Source of the DNA: Plumapathes pennacea
Lineage: Eukaryota > Cnidaria > Anthozoa > Antipatharia > Myriopathidae
Reading direction: 5' to 3'
DNA length: 64,000 nucleotides
NCBI GenBank assembly: GCA_964036295.1
Contig: OZ038464.1
Coordinates: 7,860,001 to 7,924,000 of the forward strand
Shown here: piece after piece, positions 21,630 to 32,600 of the stretch
Position numbering within the stretch: the first letter of the stretch is position 1
Layout of the letters: the number at the start of each line of letters is the position of its first letter
The notes under the pieces: model-generated
The model's database searches: none
Seen by the model: the letters and a program-made list of their open reading frames with translations, nothing else
Told to the model about the DNA's origin: nothing
Translations under genes and position numbers: made by a program

Positions 21630-22996
21630 CTAGAAATAAGATAATCGCAGATACCCCTCGCTCTGCCATTGACGGGACTTTTACTTTGGTACTCCCAAGA
21701 AGAGTAGCCTTCGTTTTACCGAAATGTTGACTCAATCTTTTCTTCGAAGTCAAATGCTACACGAAAAGGAAGGAGAAAAAGAATGGTGTGTGTTATACTT
21801 TTGCGTTGAAAAAAAGAAGCGATTGCGTGACGAAGTACGTATTTCCCACGGTCGGTCGACACGATAAATTAATTTATACAGTCTGCCAAGCACGTTCTCA
21901 AAATCTAATACTCAAATTTTAAAGTTGGTCGGCCGTCGTAGTACGGGAAAAAAGGAACACTGATTTTCCAATTTTGAATTCATAGGCAGTACACTTAAAT
22001 AGGCTTCCTGTGCAATTTGTTTTTACTCTGGACTGCATGCACAAGACTCAGGCATGCATGTTTAACGAGCTCGAATTATTTTGTACGTGAACGCGCTCAA
22101 AACAACATGATTTCTCCCAGAATCAAAGCAAAACTTGAACGGTTTACTTCAAATTGTACACGGGCTTCAGACCTAGTCATACTTCTAAGGGCTTGTGAAC
22201 CATTCTCGCTGCAATCACCGCATGTCAAATTACAGTATTTGTTACAGTTTTAGTCTTGAAAGAAATAATAAGACATCTGACTAAATCATTCAAGACTCCA
22301 AGTTCCGATCGCTCTGAGCCAATACGGTAGCCGAAACTGGCGACAGAAGCGTATTAAAACAATACTTCGAGGGAAAATGATCAGCATACAGATTTTAATA
22401 CATTTTAGAAGTGATCGAGTTACAAGATACGGGTAGAATATATTTGTCACGGTGATTGTTCGCTTTCCACTGACTAACCTTTGTTGCTTGTCCTTTCTGA
22501 ATAAAGATCTGAGTTTAACACAAGACGGCGTCTGAAGCTCCCGATTTGCTTCCAAGCGCTGTTCCCTTTGTTTCTTCGGCACGCTTCCGTTCATGATGCT
22601 GTCGGTTATCAAATGTTTGTCGTCTTTTCTCCAGACGTCTTTGGCGCTGTTCGATTGTTTCACGATTTCGCCTTGCCCGTGCTAGTTCTCTTCTCTTTTG
22701 AAGACGAGCTTCGCGACACCGTGCTGTGTCAAGTTTTCCAGTTTTCAAATTCCTTTTCGTGAACGCAGTTACGTACAATTGTTGCTTCGTTCAAACCTTT
22801 GTTTGAACTCGCTTTGACGCTAATCGATAATTATTATTACGTCATTGCCTTAGAGGTCGCCCTATGACAAACTGACAGACTGACTGACGAACATTAAATT
22901 TCGAGACGGCGACTCGCTTGGAGTCTCCACACAAAGCGAATTTGCTGCATTAGCACCGTGATTATTACCCTCACTTCGCTTCGCTTCGCTCGGGGA
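21630..22996 (-). mobile_element. Helitron H1 copy B, exact A|T insertion
   Basis: Plus strand: A (21629), then CTAG at 21630-21633, ending GCTCGGGGA at 22996, then T (22997). On the coding strand this is A, TCCCCGAGC...CTAG, T, the exact Helitron insertion pattern without target duplication. The GCAGA/TCTGC stem lies 13-14 bases before CTAG. H2 sequence resumes at once on the far side (AAATTATCATTACAACACTC). Length 1,367 bases. It carries an STPR-like relic only. Confidence 0.87.
22515..22778 (-). pseudogene. STPR-repeat-like fragment in Helitron copy B
   Basis: Basic repeats CREARLQKRRELARARRNRET and EQRQRRLEKRRQT match the copy A chain. The frame then changes; the adjacent frame (22286-22663) keeps the NRELQTPSCVKLRSLFRKDK stretch seen in copy A. 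Hence there is at least one frameshift between the copies. Confidence 0.58.
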
Positions 22997-23955
22997 TAAA
23001 TTATCATTACAACACTCATACACTTGCTTCTTAAAGGTTGAGTGACTCTGTATTTTGAGCTTAGGAGCGATAGGGTCAACCGGCAAGAAAAGCTGAGTAA
23101 TGCGTGACATATCTTTTTGTGCACAATCGATCTTGACAGTTCGGACTTCGAACACTTATTTCTAATCAGAGGCCACGATTAATCCAGCCTTCGCTTCAAT
23201 ACTTATCTGTTTTCTTTTATTAACTGAATGTGTTTCTTCTATCAGGCTTTCGAGTATTCGTGCTCTGTAACAAATATAAAATTGAAAGGGAGGAATGTAA
23301 CACGAGACAATATTATTGCGGTTTTGTTCAAGGTGTGCTCAGTCCATTTTGTGACTGCAAACTCAATCCTCAGGACTATTTCGGAGTATTGTTCATTTCT
23401 AGTATACAGTGACCATTGCGAAACAAAGGCTACATGATGGAAAGGAAGAAACATTTCAAAAGGCAAAGAACGATAAGCAGAAGCATTTTATGAGGCAACA
23501 GATGTCATGTACAGTACAAAGCATAAATCGCCATTGTTTTACGGCTAAAGCTCATCGTGGCTTTGATTTCCGCTTTCGGCCTGTTATCTTTCCAGAAGTA
23601 TTTCGTGTTGCCACAGAGAGTTTCGTCGGGACTAAATAATTAGCGGAGACAGAGATATTTACAATCCCGCAGCGGTGAACTAAAGAACGCAAGCCAAAAT
23701 CGTTCCCTAAAATCCAGTTTACCCGTGCTTGTTCCGCAGAGCCAAACGGTGTTGAGTTTGGATTGAATGCAGTTACCTTTTACACACAAGTAACGAGCAT
23801 TTCACTGGCCACATCTCGAGCTGTTTAGCGAAGTCAATTACGTCATGGTATATCATGTGATAATATGAACCAATCACCGTGTGCTGATTCTCGACCCAGA
23901 AAAAGGAAAACAAAAAAGTCCATTTTTAAGCTCGCCGCAGCCGCGAGCAAAAAGA

Positions 23956-24809
23956 ATCGACTGCGTGACGCCTTACGTATTCTCACCGTCTACATATCAA
24001 ATTAATTTATGCAGTCTGCAGGGCACATTCTCAAACATTTGGTACTTAAACGCGGGGGCGCGCTATAATAGGGGACCCCCACGGGGATGATTGAAGAAGA
24101 AGTGGTTGTTGGTAGATCTCGCTTTGAGCAGTTTTATTGTATCCCCAGTAATGTTTATGTGAAAGAAAATTGAAGTCGTCCAAGACGACGCATTAATTGG
24201 CCCTTCTAGTTCAGCTTGTGTGGCGATACACACGCAGCTATATCTGTAGTGCAGTTATTTTCCCGTCCCACCCATATCCCATTAAACTGGTGACTGGCCT
24301 CGAGTGCTCACCTGCCAGTGCTACACCACTTGCTGGTGAATGTGAGTTTGCGACCCCTTCATGCCTAGGGTTTGCATATCCTATCCATGCTGCTCATCCC
24401 CCGCGCCTAGTGTGGTACGAGCACCTCACTAGCTGGCTCATCCCTGCGCCTCTGGCTTCTGAGCTCCCAGGTACCAGTCACCCATTTAACCGCAATTTGT
24501 CTGAGTGTCATTATTTCACTGCCTACTTCTTTCGCATGCGAAATGGATGTTAATGAAAGTTTACACTTCAGTGTAAACTAGAGTTAACAACCTGAGCTTG
24601 CGTTACTGGCGTGCCCACATATCATTAGCATTAGCCATAGCTTGCCATGAACACATCGGCATTTTACAATATCCTGTTGACAGCTTACTGTCAGTAGCCT
24701 TATCTCTGCAGCACATGTTGGAATGCTTTTAGAACTTGATACACTCCATATCACTTACGCATTGGTCCTTTTAGTTCAGCTTCAACCAGTCAGGAAGGCG
24801 AGAACCTGG
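23956..24809. other. non-coding stretch
   Basis: A 118-codon open frame at 24197-24553 is Pro/Ala/Ser-rich with no recognisable domain or codon pattern, and I do not call it a gene. Confidence 0.4.
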
Positions 24810-25795
24810 CCTCGCTACCTGTTTGCGTGAGTGAGAAACTCGACTCAACACCGTTTGGCTCTGTAGAACACGCACGGATAAACTGGATTTCAGGGAACGA
24901 TTTTGCTTGCGTTCTTAAGTTCACCGGCCGAAGCTTTGAGAATAGCCGAAAACAAATGTTTGTTGTGATGATTCGATTATGTGATGGATACCGCTACGGG
25001 ATTGCAAATAACTCTGTCGCCGCTAATTATTTTGTCCCGATGGAACTTTCTGTGGCGAAACGAAATACTTGTTAGTCACAAATGGACTGAACACGCTGTG
25101 AAACAAAACCGCGATAATATTGTAAACAACTCTCGTGTTACATTCCCCGCTTTCAATTTTAAATTTGTTACAGAGCACGAATACTCGAAAGCCTAATAAA
25201 AGAAACGCATTCAGTAAAAAGAAAACATATAAGTATTGGAGCGAAGGCTGGCCTCTGATCGTGGCCTCTGATTAGAAATAGGTGTTCGAGACTGTCAAAA
25301 CGACAAGTCACGCACTAGGGTCACGCATTACTCTTTTTTCTGGCTGACCTTTCACCCCTAAGCTCAAAATGCAGAGTCTCTTAACCTTGAAGCAAATGTA
25401 TGAGTTTTGTATGACATTTTCTAATTTAATCAGGTTTCATTTGAGCAAGGTTTCAAAAACCAAGTTCTCTATGCTGTATAATATTTTTCTGGTGAGACTG
25501 AAACCCTGTGGGGTACTCCGATATATGAATCATATAGGTATGTGCCGTATACATTTTTGAAGTTAGGTCTGAAATAGGGTATAGAAAATCTGATATCTTG
25601 GTCTAAAACAGGCTAAGAGTTTTCAGGACTGGGCTGCACACCCACCCAAAATTATGATGAGTACCCCCTCCCCCGTGGGGGACTGAAAATTTCTCTTGGG
25701 AATCTCGCTCTTGTCCCTACTTTTAACTTTAGTTTATTCTGGTCTCGAGCCAACTCACGCCACGAGCTCACTGGCACCAGTCTTGTTTGATATTA
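24810..25795 (+). mobile_element. Helitron-like H2, 5'-truncated copy
   Basis: Matches the H2 body in reverse orientation to 20012-23955, running to CACTGGCACCAGT then CTTG|T at the right end, where the terminal CTAG has become CTTG. The 5' end is missing. A 177-base MITE interrupts it at 25504-25680. Confidence 0.7.
25504..25680. mobile_element. MITE with 8-bp target duplication inside H2
   Basis: 177 bases flanked by GACTGAAA at 25496-25503 and 25681-25688. The ends are GC-rich and inverted (CCCTGTGGGGTACTC against GAGTACCCCCTCCCCCGTGG). An 8-bp duplication suggests the hAT superfamily. H2 copies without it read through directly. Confidence 0.78.
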
Positions 25796-26646
25796 AATGC
25801 AAAATGGCGGAATGAAAAAAACAAGCAAGAAGCCTCTCGCTTTTCTTGACTCGAACATAATTGTCCGCTAAATAAACGGTTTTACACAGCAACATTTACG
25901 TTTACAAGTCGCCGATTGTGCGTTTTCATGTTGTGTTTGTCAGCAATAGGCAGAGCAACAGATTCAGCGTGGCGGCCTATTTTTAAATCGCACGCCGTTC
26001 CCTCCAGTCATTTTGGTTTTTGACCGACCGAAGGATACATTTCTTGTTTCTTGTGGCGCTGTAATGGCCTGTAAACAGGGCCTTTCTTGGTATACTATTT
26101 TGAGGGCAGAAATTTAGTGTTTATGAGTAATTCCAAACAAAATAAATTGCAATTAAAAATGCAAATCATTTCACGGTTCGGTCAGTCCAATATCTAGTGA
26201 CTCAATTCGGACTCAAATGAGGATGGAACTTCGATAGTAGCCTCAAATTAAAAGTTCAGGGTTTGTAATAACAATAAACCGAAGTTTGGAAGACTGGCTA
26301 AACCATACTCACTCGGATGCGAATCATGGTTATGGAGAAACTCCAGAATATCGACAAGGAGAACGTGAAGATGAATCCGACTGACGGATAATATAAGCGC
26401 TTTCGCAACACGCGCACACAGCTTTATTTTAAAACAGCATTAATGGCCAGCAAGATCCTATATTGTATGACGTTATTTATTCTAACCAATAACTGTAACA
26501 TTTTCTATTTAGTTGCTCTCATTTGTTCATCAAGCAGGAATCAAAAAGGAATCCATCGAATAGCGACCACCATCGAATAGCGACCGCCATCTTGCCGGTC
26601 AATTAATATATTCATTAAAATCTTCTTCCTAAGGAAGAGCCTTTTA
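25796..26646. other. non-coding stretch
   Basis: No gene or clear repeat seen. Confidence 0.4.
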
Positions 26647-27137
26647 GGCCCCATGCACACGAGCAAGTTTTCTATGACAGGTTTTCTGTGACAAATGATT
26701 TGCTCGTGTATACAGTCGAGCAATTTTCTTTTAACAAGTTTTTTGACAAATTTTCGTTGTTTCTTTTCCTTCTGACTTGGAGTTCCATAAACTTTTCGCG
26801 TGATCTCAAAGGTTCCAGTAAGAGGCTAATTGCATTATATGGCTAATTCAAAGACTTTGTTGTCAATGTTGTGGATGCCGCCATCTTGACCGTGCGAACA
26901 CGCTCCCAAAATGAAGACATGGTAACTAAAGGTTTCCGAAAAACTTTGACAAGTTTTCGTGTACACGAGCAAATTTCACATGGGACAAGTTTTCCTTGTC
27001 ACAAAAAAGCTAGCACGCCAGCTTTTCAGCAAATGCATTTGTCACAGAAAATTTGCCCAAATTTTCTCATGTAAACGAGCAAAAAAAACTTGTCGCAGAA
27101 AACTTGTCATAGAAAACTTGCTCGTGTGCATGGGGCT
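26647..27137. mobile_element. MITE with long terminal inverted repeats
   Basis: Left end GCCCCATGCACACGAGCAAG, then TTTTCTATGACAGGTTTTCTGTGACAA, is inverted at the right end at about 27070-27136 with few mismatches. The core CACGAGCAA/TTGCTCGTG and TTTTCTGTGACAA motifs recur inside at 26690-26740 and 26960-27060. About 490 bases, no coding. The target duplication is not clear, so no superfamily is assigned. Confidence 0.78.
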
Positions 27138-28331
27138 TTATAGTGCGCTCTCGAGTTTAAATTGTGAAGTTGGTCGGCCGCCGTAGTACGGGATTCTTAG
27201 TTTGTCCAGACAAATGTGTTAGTACGTTGTCTGCGTGGTTAATGGAGATGATTTTTGGGATTATTCGATACAAAATAAACAATATTGCAAATCAGCGTGA
27301 CTCCCGACACTTCTACGGCGTCGTGTAAGATATTCAACTGCTCAATCGGTTGCGGTGAAGTCAGTTATATCTGCAGGCATGTTATCATCGAAGATACTAA
27401 TTTGTCGCAGTTATCATCTTTGCCAATGGACTGGTGAGCGAAATTAATGTGTTTCTACTTTTTTTTTCTACTCTTGCGTATTTGCTGAAAATTCCGAAAA
27501 AGAATCTCCTTCCTAAGGTAATTAAAAAGCAAAAGACCAATTTCTCGGCTTCACTTTTTTTACCGCAATGTTGTGACAAGAGCACGTTCGTTCGTATGCT
27601 TTCAAATCGTAAGAGAAGGTCTCTTCGCGACATTCTCCAAAAGGTTCCAAAAAAGACCGATCTTCGCAAGCGCATCAAGTTTTCTTGACAGGGATGATAC
27701 CTTAACAAAGCAACAAGCTGCGAGTTTTTCTTGTAGGAGGATAAAGGAAATATCAAGTCATGGTGTCAATAAAGTACTCAGTCCAATACATTTCACTTTC
27801 AGATTCATTTATAGATGCTCCATTTTCATCTTGAAATCTATCTGTGAGTACTTTGTCATTTTACTCATGTAGAGAAATATGTTTTAAATTAGAGAAACTT
27901 GGTTTGCAATGGTAGTCATCTTGTGTTGTCGAGCATGTATTAACTTTTGCGAGTTCCGCTGCGCAGTGTTCGGTTCTCGACGAAGCGGCGAGGAGATAAG
28001 AGCACTCACCCGGACCCCAGACTAAAGACTGCCTTTTTACAATTTTTATGTGATGACTTTGACGAGGAGATTGGTTTACCTACTCCAAAAGTTAAATGAA
28101 ATTTATAAGCTTACTACCGTTTGGTTTAGGTGACCAAGCATTAAGCAAATGAGATTAGAAGTATATTATATTTTGTAATATAGTTTTTGGATGATCGAGA
28201 ACAATAAGCATGTTCTGGATTCATTCTTGCTGGTTCCTCTAAAGTGAATAACAGGTTCTACTGTTAAATAAAAAATAAATAGAAAAAGTACGAACTTTTT
28301 GGGGGAGGGGGAGCAATACCTTAAAGTTCAA
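27138..28331. other. non-coding stretch
   Basis: Open frames near 27434-27872 overlap on both strands and show no domain. No gene supported. Confidence 0.4.
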
Positions 28332-28950
28332 GAAATATGAATTTTGAAGTATAAACTAACTAAAAAGCTATGACAGCTTTTGAAGATGTGACATTATGAA
28401 AATGACTGACTAACCAAGTTCTGTCCAGTTCGACTACAGCTTTGCGCAGCATGAGCAGCTAAATATATCAAAGCTTTCCAATGCAGGAGGTGACTGGCAT
28501 CTGCAAGTCACAAAAACAACTGATGGCCGAGCCAGACATTTGATAGTTTACTCAGATGACAGCAGATGGATCTCTAAAAATCTTTACACTGGTTGAGAAA
28601 AATTTCCGAACGAACGAACTGGTTTAGAAATTAATAATTTAATAAAGTATGAGTCAGTTGGTTCCAGGAGAGCGATACCGAGCCAGCCAAGAATATGAAT
28701 TTTGAAGTATCTAAATGTTATGATAATTTTTGAAAAGTTGACATATTTGAAACTGAGTGACACCCAGGTGCTGTCTAGTTTGACATCAGCTTTGTGCAGC
28801 ACGAGCAGCTCATCAAATTAAAGTCGTTCCAGTGTAGGTGGTGATTGCACCTGCGTGTCACAAAACGTCTGATGGGAGAGCCAGACATTTGATAGTTTTT
28901 TTACATGACAACAGATGAATCTCTCATAATTCTCCCTTAAGTTGAGAGAA
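28332..28950. repeat. diverged tandem duplication, 360-bp period, upstream of chitinase B
   Basis: Copy 1 is at 28332-28600 and copy 2 at 28692-28950. They share GAATATGAATTTTGAAGTAT, the CAGCTTTG-GCAGCA-GAGCAGCT block, GAGCCAGACATTTGATAGTTT and ACAGCAGATG-ATCTCT, with many substitutions. It lies about 700 bases before the chitinase B start codon. Confidence 0.8.
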
Positions 28951-29650
28951 CTCTGAAAGCGTGGTTTAGCGTTTCACTCTGCCCCTAGCGACATAGTAGC
29001 AAAATATGTTTTCCGTCTTATTGGAGCCCTCGTGGATGCAAGCCAAAATGATTTGAAACATGCACGCGCGCGCAGGTCAAAAGTTGTATTTGTTTTAACT
29101 AAATACGTGAGAAACAGATTGAACTGTAACGTGAAAAAGTTCTGAACACTAATTTCTCAATGAAACTAGGTATTATGAAGTAATGAATGCGTCTCAGGCA
29201 TCATTTCACGACCACCTGATATAGGAAGTTAATTTTGCTAGCACTTTCAACGAAGACACATTTTACTCTTCCAAAAACATAGCTGGAACCGGGCTTGTTC
29301 ACGATAGCTGAATATATACAAAACACGATAGGTTTTTAACAGTGACTGTTAAAAAAAACAGTGACTGAATGACTATTCACTTCAATTTGAATGTTTAAGT
29401 TTTTCTGGTATTCAAAGAGTCTTTTTCTTTTACATCTGCAATGTTATTTACTAACCTGAATACTCGGTATGACCAGCATTTGTGTGTCAGGGTTAGTTCA
29501 TGAAAATAAATATTTCAACAACTCTGTCAGTCCTGTTGAGTTGTTGATTCACATGTACAAGCTGCTGGTATCTGTATAGTGCCAAAAAGACGTGTTCAAT
29601 ACTCAAACACCCTCACTTGGTTTGCGTAATTGCACCGGCCAGTTTCGAAG

Positions 29651-32600
29651 ATGAATTTCTTGGGTCTCGTTCTTCTTGTTCTTCTGGGTCAAGTAGCATG
29701 GTCTCTTAGAGGTAACATATTCTTATTCATTACTCTTATACATTTTTTTTATCAGCCTAATCGAGCTTTGAACAACTGGACCCTGTAAAACAAGAATCCG
29801 TACTTTTCAACTACTCCAGGATCTACTGTCCCGCTTCCAATGCAATAACGTTGTCATTCCTTTACGTTACAGTGCCACGTGAGAGTTTTCAAAACCGCCA
29901 GATGCTTGTCGGTTACTGGGGTCAAAATGGCGCTGGTCCTTCTAACGGCCCTGCCAACTACGAGAAACCGCTGAAAGAAGTGTGTGCCACCACAAAGTAC
30001 GATATCTTGGCCGCGTCGTTTGTAATCTCGTTCTGGGACCATCGTAACAAAGGTTAGTGCGGTGGAGGTTGACGGCTGTTTTCACACACGGACACACTCC
30101 CCACCAACGAATGCGGACTTTAATAATCATCTGTCAAATATACGAACACGTGGCGTAAACAGGCTTAAAATATACCTACATACCTATAATTACACTTAGA
30201 AATAAGTACATGCATGCCTGTGTAAAACAATACATACAATAAATATTCTAATAAACCCCCTCTGTAATACGCCCTCTCTCCAAGTAGAGAAACAAGATAA
30301 ATGAGAGATGTATAAGAGTCTACAGGTCCTCGGCTTCTACGTTCGTGTTGTATAAAAACAAATTTGAGATTGTGAAGCGGAAAAAGTAACAGTTTATACA
30401 GAAACTGTTTGTGTATTTTTTCTAGTGTGTTTACAATCTGATGATTGATATAACTTCTGTGTGAAACTAGTGTTTCTTTGATTGTTCTGTGGGCGAAGGA
30501 GTTTTTGCGCTGGCGAGAGTGTCCTTTAGAGATTTTTCCTTCCTATAAGATACAATCGGCGGTTTGTTGAAGATCCAAGCAACTTTTTGTTGACCTTGGA
30601 TTAAATGCCAGTGTTTCATGAGAATCTGGTTTAGATTTGGTTTAGCCGGGTTGTAGGTAGTGATAGTAAATGGTAGGAATTCATTTCTTTGTTTTCCTTT
30701 TGGCCGAACTGACGCCATTCTATCACAGAATTGAACTGTCAAAATATTGTGTACAAGAGTATAAGGACAGCCTCCGTTGTAGAGTCTGATTTCAAAATCT
30801 CGTGTAAGTTTTTTTAAGTTTGTTTTGACTGAGTTAGTTCTAAGTTGGCGTAATGCTTCTCCTTTTACAAAACCCTTTTTGGTATTAAGAAGGTGGCAGG
30901 ATGAGAAGTGTGCATACTGAAAGTTTCAGTCGGCTTGAAATGAGTTCGGACGATTTAAAGGTAGTGTTACACTGGTCGATTTGCAACGACGATTTGCAAC
31001 GATACGATGTTGCGCTAAAAATTGTTCAGGTGTAACACCCCATTGCGAACGATTTTTCGCGATGTTTGCAGTGCTGCAACGCGTTGCAAGTTTTTGAAAG
31101 CGATTCATAAACTTGCAACACCGTTGCGCGAATTTGGAGCAAATCGGCGTTGCAAATCGTCGTTGCAAATCGACCAGTGTAACATCAGCTTAAGAATTGG
31201 TTCATGCTTAGCGTGCGTCTATCGAGTTATGGATGCACGCGGGAAGTTGGGAGAGCACGAGAGAAGCGTAAGAGTTGCTCGAGGCGTAGCCGAGAGCAAC
31301 TCTAACTTCACGAGTGCTCTCCCAACTTCCCAAGTGCATCCATAACTCGATAGATGCACAGCTAAAAGCATGAACCAATTCTTTTATAACATAAACACAC
31401 GAAATTACGAGTGAAAACAAATTTTCATTTCTGATTGAATGCAAAATTATCTTTCGACGCGCAAAAGGCAAAACAAACTCTCTCATTGGATGATTGAAAA
31501 CACGCCACAACTTACTAACATTTATTTGACTTTATCTTTGCTGTGATGGATTTCACTATTCCATGAGAATTAAGCCGTCGAGAAATAGGCGAGTTTTGAT
31601 TCATACAATTTCCTGTGCCGACCGTTGAAATACAGAATTTTTCAGACTTGATTACTGATTTCCTTTGGGTGCCGGTTTGACTTCATGTAGTACAAATTTC
31701 TTCAGAAAATAAAACTATTTTCTTCTTAGTTGTAAAGCTTCTGTTAATTTATAAACGAGGAAAGCTAGAAAAAGTCGAAAGGAAGCGGCATTTGCTCACG
31801 TCATATTGTTGAGCACGGGCGTGCACGATAAAGTTATGGAGCACGCTGTTCGACCAACCAGAACGTGGTTTATATCGCGACTATGTTATAAAAGGAGTTT
31901 AAGAGTTGAAAGACGTGGACCTTTGAAAACGTCAGTGTCGAGAAAAACAGTACTTAGTGATGACATCTCGTAAGTGAATTTGATGGTGGGATGAAATGCA
32001 TTAGCAAAATCAACAAAAGTAGTGACTTCTATCTCGGAAATGTCCCACAGAGAGAAAATGTTATCAATAAATCTCTTCCAAACCAGAGGTTTGTGTGTAC
32101 TAGCCTTTAGGAGTCGTGTTTCGAGGTCCGCCAAGAAATTAAATGATGAAAAACGCGACTGCCATTTTAGTTTCCATAGCAATACCATGTGTTTGCAAGA
32201 AATGTTTGTTGTTGAACTTGAAGGAGTTCCCTTCTAAAATGAGTCGCATAAGTTCCCTGAGATAGGTCGTAGGAATTGGTGTGTTTGACTCAAAGTGTTT
32301 TCCATAATGCAAACATATGCTCATTTCTTTTTCATGAGGAATATTGGTATAAAGGGAGCTCACGTCAAGTGAGGCTAAGATTGCATGGTCTGGGATGGGA
32401 GTGTTGTCTATGAACTTGATGAAGTCCGTCGTGTCTTTGATGTAGGATTCCTGCTTTTTAGCTATAAGTTGTAGTAGTGAATCGATAAAGCTAGGAAACG
32501 TTCTGTAGGGCAACCACTGCCGAAGACGATTGGTCCGCCGACTGGAATTTTTCTGTGAATTTTTAGTCAGCGTATAGAATTCCAGTATTCGTGGAGTTTT

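Larger units (their letters stand above)
20012..23955 (-). mobile_element. non-autonomous Helitron-like H2, split by two H1 Helitrons
   Basis: The 3' end is CTAG at 20012-20015, preceded by A on the plus strand. The 5' end reads TCTTTTTGCTCGCGG on the minus strand and ends near 23955. The body is 20012-20070, 21519-21629 and 22997-23955, about 1.13 kb. Its continuity across both gaps is shown by the uninterrupted copies at 24810-25795 and 45795-47555. In the 47.5-kb copy an ACTGGC...GCCAGT hairpin sits just before CTAG. No Rep or helicase coding was seen. Confidence 0.75.

Noticed and set aside
24197..24553. 118-codon open frame
   Set aside because: No domain, no splice or codon support; it lies in repeat-like DNA between Helitrons.
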